DNA from: an uncultured Eubacteriales bacterium
GTDB taxonomy: Bacteria; Bacillota; Clostridia; Oscillospirales; Oscillospiraceae
Length of the DNA: 50,353 nt
NCBI GenBank assembly: GCA_900540635.1
Contig: UQGU01000014.1
Location: forward strand, 1-50,353
Direction of reading: 5' to 3'
The translations under genes were made by a program, and so were the position numbers. Below are positions 33,333 through 42,900 of the stretch, one piece after another. Under the pieces are notes generated by a model, which had not been told where the DNA came from, searched no databases, and saw nothing but the letters and a program-made list of their open reading frames with translations. Position 1 is the stretch's first letter; each line of letters starts with the position of its first letter.

Positions 33333-34442
33333 TTAGGCTATGCCGGATATGGCACTGGCAACCTCCAGCAGACGGCGTTTGGCCTGCATAGATGGATGGG
33401 TGTACATTTGCAGCGTGGTTTTGACGTTTGCATGGCCCAGAATTTCCGAAAGGGTTTTTGCATCCATTCCCCGTTCAATGCAGCGTGTGGCAAAGGAATG
33501 GCGAAGCACATGATAATTCCGGGTCGGAATATTCAAGGAAACCTGGAACCGTTGGAAACGGTATTGCAGTGTTCGGGGTTCCATTGGTTTACTGCTGCCG
33601 GTCAAGATATAGTTTTCTGGTTTCGTGCGCAGCGGACGAAGCAGAGAAAGCATTTTTGCCGTCAGAGGCAAATCCCGAAGGGAGCATTCACTTTTGGGTG
33701 TTTGAAGGACCAGTTCCGTGCGCCCTCCGTAATTGATGCGGTAGGCCGTGCGCCGGATATGCAGCAGACCGCTGTGAAAATCTATATCAGACCAACGAAG
33801 GGCGCAGACCTCTCCCAGCCGGATGCCGGTATCCAGGCATAAAAGATAGGAAAGGTTCTCTAAATTAGGATTCTGCATCGCTGCCGCGGTAATGCGCTGG
33901 CTTTCCCATTCGGAAAGGACATCAATTTGCTTTTGCTTCACCGCAGGGCTGTGGAACTCCTCGTCCCCACGGTAATGGTATTTCCGTTTTGCCAGTTTCA
34001 GTGCCGATTTGACCAGAACACAAATATCGTTGACGGTCTTGGGCGATAACCCGCCTTTTCCGTCCAGTCTGCCGGATTTTAGTTTCTTTTCCACAAACAG
34101 TTTCAGCAGCTCCTCAGTCAGGTCGCATACCCGGTATGCCCCCAACTCCGGTTGGATATGCTTTTCAATCAATATCCGATACCGTTCCCGGGTGGTGGGC
34201 TTGACCTGACCGTTCTCCTCCTGCCAGTTGACAAAAAGCTCTTTGACCGTCATGGTGCAGCCGCAAAGCTGCCTTTTGTGGTGTGCCTCTTGCTGGGTTT
34301 TCAGTTTTTGCCGCACCTCCCCATAGGTCGTGCCGTAAATGGAGTGATAGATCGCCCGCCCATCCGGCCTGCGGTCTACGATATAGCGGCCCTCCCAGCG
34401 TCCATCCTTGCGTTTGTAGATATTCTCTCCTCGCCTGGGCAT
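33333..34442 (-). CDS. Tyrosine recombinase inside the inverted-repeat segment
   Basis: A 369-residue recombinase. It has an N-terminal AP2-like part (RRGENIYKRKDGRWEGRYIV), one SAM-like core-binding domain (MTVKELFVNWQEENGQVKPT) and the catalytic domain with Arg in GIRLGEVCALRW, Lys in TPKSECSLRDLPL, His-x-x-Arg in YHVLRHSFATRC, and His and Tyr in LGHANVKTTLQMYTHPS. All catalytic residues are present. Start at 34442 follows aggaggaattgccg. Its position between two oppositely oriented, XerC/D-like sites suggests that it inverts the segment that contains it. It is clearly different from the element integrase at 18555. Confidence 0.92.
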   Translation of the reverse strand: MPRRGENIYKRKDGRWEGRYIVDRRPDGRAIYHSIYGTTYGEVRQKLKTQQEAHHKRQLCGCTMTVKELFVNWQEENGQVKPTTRERYRILIEKHIQPELGAYRVCDLTEELLKLFVEKKLKSGRLDGKGGLSPKTVNDICVLVKSALKLAKRKYHYRGDEEFHSPAVKQKQIDVLSEWESQRITAAAMQNPNLENLSYLLCLDTGIRLGEVCALRWSDIDFHSGLLHIRRTAYRINYGGRTELVLQTPKSECSLRDLPLTAKMLSLLRPLRTKPENYILTGSSKPMEPRTLQYRFQRFQVSLNIPTRNYHVLRHSFATRCIERGMDAKTLSEILGHANVKTTLQMYTHPSMQAKRRLLEVASAISGIA

Positions 34443-34598
34443 CGGCAATTCCTCCTGTGACCACGATTTTGACGGTTAAAGCAGAAAACTTGCTGTCCTC
34501 CCGTTGCTTTTCTGCACAAAAAGAGAGCAAGCTTTCTGGCCAATACAGAAAACAATTGTTGTTTTATTACAAAACCCGGCAATTTTCAGCACTGCGGA

Positions 34599-34626
34599 TT
34601 GACAAGTAAAGAACTTATGATATAAT
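34599..34626 (+). promoter_or_regulatory. Outward promoter of the corrinoid operon, inside the recombinase segment
   Basis: TTGACA (34599-34604), 16-bp spacer, TATAAT (34621-34626) preceded by TG at 34618-34619, i.e. an extended -10 box. It reads rightward through the repeat at 34664 into the tandem riboswitches. No comparable promoter is seen between that repeat and the riboswitches, so this orientation should be the ON state. Confidence 0.85.
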
Positions 34627-34663
34627 AAGTTTGTACGAATGGGAGCTTATGTGAATCAGAATG

Positions 34664-34692
34664 CTTTCGTCAAGGGGATTCCTTAACGAAAT
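34664..34692. repeat. Right inverted-repeat copy flanking the recombinase
   Basis: Arms tttcgtcaagg (34665-34675) and ccttaacgaaa (34681-34691) around the centre ggatt, the reverse complement of the left copy's aatcc. Read on the minus strand, 28 bases match the left copy (33233-33260) with one mismatch. The two copies are therefore in opposite orientation, 1.4 kb apart. Confidence 0.85.
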
Positions 34693-34789
34693 CGATTCCG
34701 GCTTCCCGGGTTTCTGTTTCCATATGTAGTATGGCACAGAAATTCGTTTTTAACAATTGAATTGCTGCATGGTGTCCCATGTCCTGGGT

Positions 34790-34985
34790 CAGTTGAGAGA
34801 GCTCAGGCGTGGAGATTAGGGAACCGGTGGGAATCCGGGCTATACCCGTAGCTGTAAGCGCAGATGCCTGTATCCTTAGCGGAGAGTTCCGGTCATTGGG
34901 GAAACCTGAGAAGGCTGGATACAGACGAAGAAGGCTTTCGCCTTCGAGATGCGCAGAGCCAGAATACCGACCATGTGAGAACCCG
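34790..34985 (+). ncRNA. Cobalamin riboswitch (copy 2, first of a tandem pair)
   Basis: Core elements in order: agggaaccggtgggaatccgg, cccgtagctgtaagcg, gtcattggggaaacctgaga followed by aggct, and gagccagaataccgacc. Some positions depart from consensus (agccagaataccga in place of the usual caggagacc), so ligand affinity may differ. Ends are approximate. Confidence 0.85.
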
Positions 34986-35035
34986 GAGCGCATCCCTGAG
35001 ATGGGGTGAAGGAAGGCAGGATGTGAAAACATACG

Positions 35036-35075
35036 GTCACACTGGCAGAAGTCTGCCTGTGTGGCTTTTTCTTTT
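35036..35075 (+). terminator. Expression-platform terminator of riboswitch copy 2
   Basis: Stem gtcacactggcaga/ctgcctgtgtggc around a 3-base loop, with one mismatch and one wobble pair, followed by tttttctttt. It lies between the two riboswitches, so copy 2 acts by premature termination. Confidence 0.88.
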
Positions 35076-35093
35076 GCCTGAAAACTGCATATC

Positions 35094-35249
35094 GGTTTTG
35101 TGGCCTGTGGAGAGCAGGCTGAACAAGGGAAGCCGGTGGAAGTCCGGCGCAGACGCGCTACTGTAATGTGCCAAGGGTACTGCCAAAATGCCATTGCTGA
35201 AAAGTGAGAAGGCGGCAGTGCTGCACAGAGCCAGGAGACCTACAAAACC
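35094..35249 (+). ncRNA. Cobalamin riboswitch (copy 3, second of a tandem pair)
   Basis: Outer helix ggttttgtgg/cctacaaaacc (35094-35103 with 35239-35249). Core: agggaagccggtggaagtcc, gcgctactgtaa, gccattgctgaaaagtgaga followed by aggc, and gagccaggagacctac, close to consensus. No terminator follows. Confidence 0.93.
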
Positions 35250-35276
35250 ATGGATTGATCTTTGGACGCGAAAGAA

Positions 35277-35331
35277 ACCGTGAGATCCCACCAATGTAGA
35301 GGCATTGCGCCTGATAATGGAGGGACACGGT
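35277..35331 (+). promoter_or_regulatory. Ribosome-binding-site masking helix of riboswitch copy 3
   Basis: Segments accgtg (35277-35282) and tccc (35286-35289) can pair with cacggt (35326-35331) and ggga (35322-35325). This covers the Shine-Dalgarno sequence ggaggg (35319-35324) and abuts the GTG start at 35332. No U run is present, so control at translation is the likely mode. Confidence 0.65.
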
Positions 35332-36048
35332 GTGAGTAACAAAGACAAGCCTTATCGTTTTGATCCACAACGTTGGAAACAGCAGCAGCTGGAGACAATG
35401 ACCAACGCCGCCATGCGGCGCAAGGACGCCGAGTTCGTAGCGGCCCACCGGGACGACACAGACGAACAGCTGATTGCCTATCTCCAGCAGTGCGCCCAGG
35501 AGCTTGGGCATACGCCCTACCCCAGAGAGGTATTCGGGGGTGCTATGATTGGGGAGCGGTTCGGCGGATGGTCCAGAGCGGTAGATGCTGCTGGGCTGCC
35601 CTACCCAACACATAAGGTCAGCGATAAGGGCAGACGCATCTACCGCAAAACCATGAAAGAGCAGTCCCGTGTATTCGATGAGCGTCAGGCACAAAAGCGG
35701 GAAGCCATCCGGGCTGTGAATCAAGAAAAGGCCGCTGTCGCTCAGGCCGAAAAACAGGCCCGCTTAGAGCGGGATGCCCGGTGGGGAGAATCCCACGGGG
35801 ATATGATGAGCGACGATGAGATACTGGAGTACCTTCGTACCTGCGCCGAGGCGCTGGGCCACTCCCCCTATTCCTATGAGGTTGAGGGTGGGCGGTATAT
35901 TGCGGGGCGGTTTGTCTGCTGGTCTATTGCGTTGACCGAGGCCAAGCTGCCGCTGCCGAAGGGATGCCATAAGCCGAGGCGGGAACAGAAGTTGGAGTTC
36001 CTGGCGAGGAAGAATGGGTGTCAACCGGGGACGAACCCGGAGGCATAG
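35332..36048 (+). CDS. Protein with two homing-endonuclease-associated (HNH-type) repeats
   Basis: A 238-residue protein with two copies of a roughly 45-residue repeat: DEQLIAYLQQCAQELGHTPY ... FGGWSRAVDAAGL (about 45-90) and DDEILEYLRTCAEALGHSPY ... FVCWSIALTEAKL (about 160-210). This unit accompanies homing endonucleases and binds DNA. No nuclease motif is visible. A Lys/Arg/Gln-rich helix joins the copies (RQAQKREAIRAVNQEKAAVA). It is the first gene under the tandem riboswitches. The GTG start at 35332 is chosen because ggaggg precedes it by 7 bases. A DNA-binding regulatory role is possible; nothing links it directly to corrinoids except position. Confidence 0.7.
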   Translation: MSNKDKPYRFDPQRWKQQQLETMTNAAMRRKDAEFVAAHRDDTDEQLIAYLQQCAQELGHTPYPREVFGGAMIGERFGGWSRAVDAAGLPYPTHKVSDKGRRIYRKTMKEQSRVFDERQAQKREAIRAVNQEKAAVAQAEKQARLERDARWGESHGDMMSDDEILEYLRTCAEALGHSPYSYEVEGGRYIAGRFVCWSIALTEAKLPLPKGCHKPRREQKLEFLARKNGCQPGTNPEA

Positions 36049-36267
36049 ATAAGTGAATAGCTACGTTGTGTTGCAACGCCGGTCTGTGGGATTATGCGGT
36101 GATGGCTTTGGCTGAGCGTGACGAAACGGGCCGGGGAATGTCCGTTTCTATAGGCGGCCCCCGTAGGGGCGGAGGGGTTGCTGGCACAGCAAGGCGGTTC
36201 ACACAATCCGGTGTCAACGGCCAAAAGGCCGTGGCATAAAAATATTTTACAGAAGGAGTTAAAAAAC
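36049..36267 (+). other. 220-base gap between the repeat protein and the secreted protein genes
   Basis: No ORF of note. Two short hairpins are present: ggccccc/gtagggg-type near 36153-36172 and acggcc-aaaa-ggccgt at about 36217-36232, the latter without a T run. A good ribosome binding site (agaaggagtt) ends the gap. Confidence 0.4.
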
Positions 36268-36900
36268 ATGAAAACGACGAGAAGAATTTTCACCCTGGTC
36301 CTCGCTCTGATGATGGTTCTGTCCCTGAGCGTGACCGCATTCGCCGACAGTGTCACATCTGCTCCGACCGGCACCGTGACCGTGATGTTCACCAGAGGCT
36401 TGAGCGAAAACACGGACGATGGAAATGTGTGGAATAATCTGGAGCCGAGTCAGCATGTTCTGTATGCCGGCGGCACAGTCACTCTGAGTGCACTTGTGGG
36501 CATCTCCAAGACGTATGTCCCCACCGGCACCACCGACCCCATGAGTGGAAAAGCCTCTGTGATGGACGCAATTATGGCGGCAAATACCAGCAACGTCTTC
36601 GTGACCGGCTGGGACGCCAATCCCTGGGTAGGCGATCCCGGCGCGTACATCAGCAATGTGAACAACACGGCTTTGGAGTCCAATTACGAGGAGACTCCTG
36701 ATGAAGAGGATAGTAGCATTATTCACTGCCACTCTTATGGAACCGGTTTCGTTGTCATCCTGAAAGACGCCAATGGCAATATCTCCTTCCCCTCTGTCTA
36801 TGTCAGCAACATTGAGCCCACCGATGGTATGACAATCTATGTCGATCTGGCAGATTACGACTATAACTGGACAAAAACTGCCGAATCAAGCACCAATTAA
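36268..36900 (+). CDS. Secreted protein with a DUF4430-like (transcobalamin C-terminal-like) domain
   Basis: A 210-residue exported protein: signal peptide MKTTRRIFTLVLALMMVLSL with cleavage after TAFA, then one beta-rich domain. Its course follows DUF4430: a first strand (TGTVTVMFTRGL), the helix SVMDAIMAAN, a GAYISNVNN turn, the GTGFVVILKD strand in the position of the usual GWMYxVNG, and a final VYVSNIEPTDGMTIYVDLAD resembling the LKDGDxIxWxYTDDY end. The match is weak and by pattern. No anchor is seen, so it may be released or bind the surface. Same operon as the giant intrinsic-factor-like protein; could be a diffusible corrinoid binder. Confidence 0.55.
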   Translation: MKTTRRIFTLVLALMMVLSLSVTAFADSVTSAPTGTVTVMFTRGLSENTDDGNVWNNLEPSQHVLYAGGTVTLSALVGISKTYVPTGTTDPMSGKASVMDAIMAANTSNVFVTGWDANPWVGDPGAYISNVNNTALESNYEETPDEEDSSIIHCHSYGTGFVVILKDANGNISFPSVYVSNIEPTDGMTIYVDLADYDYNWTKTAESSTN

Positions 36901-36987
36901 CGATCAGCTGACAATTAGCGAATAATCCATGCGTGGCGCAGCGCAAGCTGCGGCCCCGCAATCTATGCTCTATGGAGGAATAGCGGA

Positions 36988-39900
36988 ATGGGGAGACTAT
37001 CCAAAAAAATAATCGCAGCATTCCTGATCGCCGCAGTTCTGGTCAGTTACTTTCCTGTTAGTGCGTATGCGACGGATTCTTACGACGGTGACGTTCCGTG
37101 CAATACAGAGGGCTGCACCTTGGGCTATGGCCACGAGGGAGACTGCGACAGCCAGCAGTCCACCGACTGTGAAACTGAAGGCTGTACCCTAGGCTACGGC
37201 CATGAGGGAGACTGCAATAACCCGCAGCAGCCGACTGACTGCGGGACTGAGGGCTGTACGCTGGGCTATGGTCACGACGGGGAATGCAATAACCAGCAAC
37301 CGACCGACTGCGAGACGGAAGGCTGCACCCTGGGTTACGGCCATGAAGGGGACTGCAATGGTATATCGCTGCTTGAGGGAGAAGAACAAATTGGCGCGGA
37401 TCCAATCAGTGTTTTTTTGTCCCTTACCGTTAACGGCGAGCTTCAAAAATCAAAAGATGGCAATTATCTGGCATTTCGTGAACTGACGATAAGCGACGCT
37501 GACAAAGACGGTGATATAACGCTGCTCGATGTGGTTCATTGCCTGCACGAGCAGCATTTTGCGAGCTATACGGAAGAGGTTCCCGGATACAGCGCGGAAT
37601 CCGGGGCAAAGGGGATCAATGAAATCTGGGGTTTATCCAAAAGTGACCGCGCCTTAAAAAACTGCTACTTTACTGTGCTTTCTCACGGGACGGCAGCAAA
37701 GTCTCCCAAAGTTCAGAAAGACAGCGCTCTGGTACTGGATCAGAGCAAGGTGACAGATCATTCATATATTTCCATTTCGGCAAGTGATACCTCCGCGCCT
37801 AATCCCAATTTTTTTATTTCATACGCTGTTGGTACCTCTTCTAGTGCTGTAATAATGGATATCTCTATCCCGAGCGGGAAAAGTGCTGACATAGCTTTAG
37901 CATATAAAGCCACATCTGGTCTGGCGAAAAAACAGGTAGGATATCAGATATACTGTATAGATTCAGACGGAAATCTGGCAGAGTTAAAGGATGAAAACGG
38001 TGAAAACGTAGTCACAAAAAGAGTGTCCAACAATGCTATCTGCTCTGTTGCCTTTGACAAGGCGGGTGACTATATCCTGGTTGCGGAAGGCAAAGCCAAA
38101 AAGGAAGGCGCCGCTGTCCTGAGAGTGCATGTCTACGATGATTCATGTGTGGAAGTATCTAACGTTTTTGCTGCGCTGACAGATGATGCAGGCAGTGAAT
38201 CGCTATTAACATATAACCCTGACGTCCACGAGTATACAATAGAAGTTCCCGAAAATACCAGCGACATATTTGGAAAAGTAGACTTTAATGTTCTGCAGCA
38301 AATGGGCAGCGGCATTAAAGCTAAGTATGAATATTACAATGGGGCAATATGGCTTTGCGTATCCGGTGAGTCGGGAGCGTTGCTTAAGTGCACTGTTTCT
38401 TTCGGGGAAGCCTATAGATTTTCTGTATCAGATGAATATGTTGGAAACGGCTTGTTTGCCAGTTATACAATAAATGTTAAGAAAACACCTATTCTTACCG
38501 GAATAACATCATCAAATCTGATACTGACAGAAACCTTTACTCCCAATCAGAATTCATATATCGCCATTCTTCCGACAACGGCGGAATCGCTGAATCTGAC
38601 CCTTTCCGCAGATGCGCAGCACACGGCTACTGTAAACGGGATGCCGGTTGTGATTGGGACGGAAAATGAAATTTCTCTGGAAAGCCTTTCCTTTGATACC
38701 GATGGAAAAGCGGAATTGACGATCCAGATAGCCGATCCGCGGACGGAGAACTTCACTGAAAATACATACCAGATCACGGTTTATAAGGCCAAAACAGAGG
38801 CTGTTCCCACCTTCATCGGAATAATGAAGAACGGGGAGTATATTGTCGGAGATCAGGCCGCTGCCCTCAACGCGCTGGCCAGCGCCAGCGGCCTGGTGAC
38901 TTACCAATGGTACCGCGGCACGGAGGCGTCCACGGAGGGCGCGGCTGCTCTGGAGGGGGAAACCACCAGTACCTTCACCCCACCCACGGAAGAGGCGGGT
39001 ACCTTCTACTATTACTGCGTGGCCACAAATTCTGCTACGGACGACACGGCAACCTCTGAATTTGCCAAAGTCACTGTCTACCCGGATCCTACCCCCACCC
39101 TTCGGTGGATCATGGAGATTCCGCCCTTCAGCCAGGAGCAGCTGGAATACCTGCAGCAGAAGCACCCCAACGGTCAGCTGCCGGACGCCGCGCTGGTGGA
39201 CGGGCAGTACTGCGGCTACTATTACCGCGCCAGGCAGGAGGACGTAACGCCTCTGACCGCTGAGGCGACATCCGCCGCCGGGGACGTGACCTACCATTGG
39301 GACTTCTGGAATGCCATCGGCGGCGGCGGACAAACGAATTTCTACTTGGGCGGGGGCAGCTATACCCCGGACGTCTCTACCAGCAACGGCGCGCGGCTAT
39401 ACAGCGTAAGGGCGGCCTGCGAGCTTTTGGGAAGAACCTTTTGGTCCGAGTATATCTACGTCTATGTCTACACGGATTCCGCCATGGGTACCGCCCCGGA
39501 TAATCTCAGTTGGGCGGGACAGGGTACCCAGGACAGCCCATGGCTGCTGAGCAGCCAGAAGGATCTGGAGGAGCTTAGCTTTTATGTAAACCAAGGCTAT
39601 ACCTTCGAGAACAAATTCCTGCAATTCGCCAACGATATCTCTCTGGATCTGACATGGAAGGGGCTTGGCCGGGACGACGGGAACATTAGCTCTGACAAGG
39701 GCAAGCTCCTGCGGGTTTTCTCCGGCACCCTGGACGGCGGCGGCCATACTTTGACCTACGCCAAGGGTTCCGAATATCCGCTTTTCAACTACGCCCGGGA
39801 GACCACCGTCCAGAATCTGAACATTCTCGCCCCCTACATCGCCAACTACGGCCTGGTGGCCAACTATGTGGTGGACTACGGTGAAGACGGCGACTATAAC

Positions 39901-42900
39901 ATTGGCAGTAGCGGCTCCTACGCCCCCGGCTGCCCGGACACCATCGAGATCCGGAATGTGACCATTCTTTCCGGCTCTATCATCCAGCGGTCCGGCTTCA
40001 TCGGCGGCGGCGCGTCCGGCGGCAACACGGTGACGATCCTCAACTGTACGGTCCAGTCCGGCGTAAAGATCGGCTGCAATGAGGACGGTTCCTCCGCAGA
40101 GCTTCCCATCATCGGCAGCTTTGCCGGAAGCATCAGCGGCACCGTTACCAACTGCACCAGTTCCGCCGACGTCTATGGTTCCAATAACGTCTCCGGCATC
40201 GTGTCGTGCAAGAGCCAGTCCATGGGCTATTTCTCCGTCCGGAACTGCGTGTTCCTGGGCAATGTCTATGCCACCGGCACCATGGCAGGCGGTATTGTGG
40301 CTGCCGGCTATATGGCCGACTCCGCCCCCAATTCCCCCTGCGTCTCCATTGAAAACTGCTATGTGGCTGGCAGCATCTCCGGCAAGAACTATGTCGGCGG
40401 CATTCTGGGCGGCGAGGCAGGCGTGGTCCAGGCATGGTCCAACGGCAAGGGCAATATCAAGAATAATTTCTTCTATGGCAAGCTCAGCTCCTCCGGCAGC
40501 TATGTCGGCGGCATTGCCGGATATGTTCGCTCTTTGGACAAGTACAACTGCATCGAGAATAACTATTTTCTGGATACCTGCGGCACAGAGAAGGGCATTG
40601 GCGGCGTTCAGGTGGTGGATACCAGCAGCGCCGCCCAGCATCCCGCATGGGTCGATGGTGTCTACTACATCAATACCGCGGGTGCTTCCGAGGCCTACAT
40701 GAGAGCTGTTGATTATGAGCTCTATGGAAACAACACGTGGGAACGTGTGAAGGTGCCTGATTCCAACCGGACGGACGATCCTCTGGGCGCTGACGCTGAC
40801 AAGCTGGCCAAGGCTATGACCGCCAAGCAGTTCGCCGATGGCACCGTCACACTGCTTCTCAACCAGCATCCCGACAGCTCCAAGAACTGGGGTCAGGGAG
40901 AACTCTATCCTACTCACAACGGCGCAAAGGTTGCTGTCCATCTGGAGGTTTCTGGCACCTACAGCACCACCGTGGAGCAGGGTAAGAACCTGGACCTCAC
41001 AGGCATGATCGTCACCGCTACCTGGTCTGACGGCTCTACCTCGGAGATATCCCTGAAGAATATCGAGATTCGGGGCTTCGACAAGAATACTGTCGGTGAG
41101 CAGACCGTTACGCTGGTTTACGGTGCGGCGACCAAGGAAATCACTGTCACCGTGCGCCCCAAGTCCACCAAGATCACCGTTACCGTCTCCCTGTTGGGCG
41201 ACCATGTGCACGACAGCGATTCGGACGGCGTGGTCCATGTCCTGTCCAAGAACAATCTGGAAACCTGGCTCGCGCCCGCTGCCTATGAAGCCGATGCCTC
41301 TGAAACCGTATGGGGACTCCTTCAGAGGGTATTCTCCGCCAACGGCTTCTCCTGCGACAACCCCACCGGCAACTACATCCGCGCCATCAACGGTCTGGCC
41401 GAATTCACCAACGGCAAGAACTCCGGCTGGATGTACACCCTTAACGGCACCCATCCCGCCCTGGGCGTCAATCAGCAGTATATGAAGGACGGCGACGTTA
41501 TCGTCTTCCACTATACGGATGATTACACCAAGGAAGAGGGCAGCTGGCCCGACAACAACCCCGCTACAGCCAAGGACGTTATTGACCTGATCGATAAGAT
41601 CGGCAATGTGACTTACACCGACGCCTGCAAGGCGAAGATCGACGCGGCTCGGAAAGCCTATGACGCTCTGAGCGCGGAAGAAAAGGCCAAGGTCACAAAC
41701 TACAAGAAGCTCACTGACGCCGAGGATCAGTATAAAAAGCTGAAAGCGGCGGACGACAAGGCCAAGGCCAAAGCGGTAGACGACCTCATTTCCAAGATCG
41801 GCACCGTGACCATCAACAGCGGCGCGGCCATCAACGCCGCGTGGAACGGCTACAACAAGCTGACCGCCGAGCAGAAGGAACTGGTCACGAAGCTCTCCAC
41901 CCTCCAGGAGGCCACCCGGAAATGGAACCAGCTCAAGGCCGACGAGGTCATCAAGCTCATTGACAAGATCGAAGACCCCGTCACGGAAAAGAGCAAGACC
42001 AGCATTGAAGCTGCCCGCAAGGCGTATGATGCGCTGACCAAGGCTCAGAAGGATCTGGTCACGAACGTCAAGAAGCTCACCGACGCCGAGACCGCCTACG
42101 CAAAGCTCACGGCTTCGGAAGAGGACAAGGAAAAGGCCCAGGAGGTTATCGACCTCATTGATAAGCTGAAGGACGTGACCCCGGATTCCGAAAAGGATAT
42201 CGAGGCCGCCCGCAAGGCTTACGACGCCCTGACCGATCTGCAGAAGAAGCTGGTTGACAACTACGATGTTCTGACCGCCGCCGAGACGAAGCTTGCCATG
42301 CTGAAAACCATGGGCAAGGTCAGCGACCCCTACATCACCACCGGCGACTACATGGAGGCTCTGGGTACGCCCAGCGTCGGAACCATCGGCGGCGAATGGA
42401 TGGTCATTGGTCTGGCTCGTTCCGACCGGAACATCCCCGGCGTGGAGGACTACTACAAGAAGGTTCTGGAGTATGTGGCCGAGAACATCGACCCCGAAAC
42501 CGGACGGCTCCACAAGGCGAAATCCACGGATAACTCCCGGATCATTCTGGCCCTGACGGCCATTGGCCGCGACGTGACCAACGTGGGCGGCTATGACCTG
42601 CTGCAAGGTCTCAGCGATCTGGAATTCGTGAAGTACCAGGGCAACAACGGCCCCATCTGGGCGCTGCTGGCGCTGGATTCCGGCAACTACCCCGCCCCCA
42701 CCGGCGGCACTACCACCCGGCAGGCCCTGATTGACGAGATCCTGAGTGTGCAGACCTCCGACGGCGGCTGGACTGTCTCCGGCGACAAGGCCGATTCCGA
42801 CATGACCGGCATGGCACTGACCGCTCTGGCTCCCTATTACACGAAGGATCTGAAGGTGCAGGAGGCCATCGACAAGGCCATCGCGCGGCTCTCCGAGATG

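Noticed and set aside
33231..34692. The repeats as ends of an insertion sequence
   Set aside because: The enclosed enzyme is a tyrosine recombinase, not a DDE transposase; no target-site duplication is visible outside the repeats, and each copy is itself a near-palindrome as expected for recombination core sites.
37099..37362. CRISPR-like array from the regular 69-72 base repeats
   Set aside because: The repeats are in frame in a long gene, vary at synonymous sites and have no spacers of distinct sequence.
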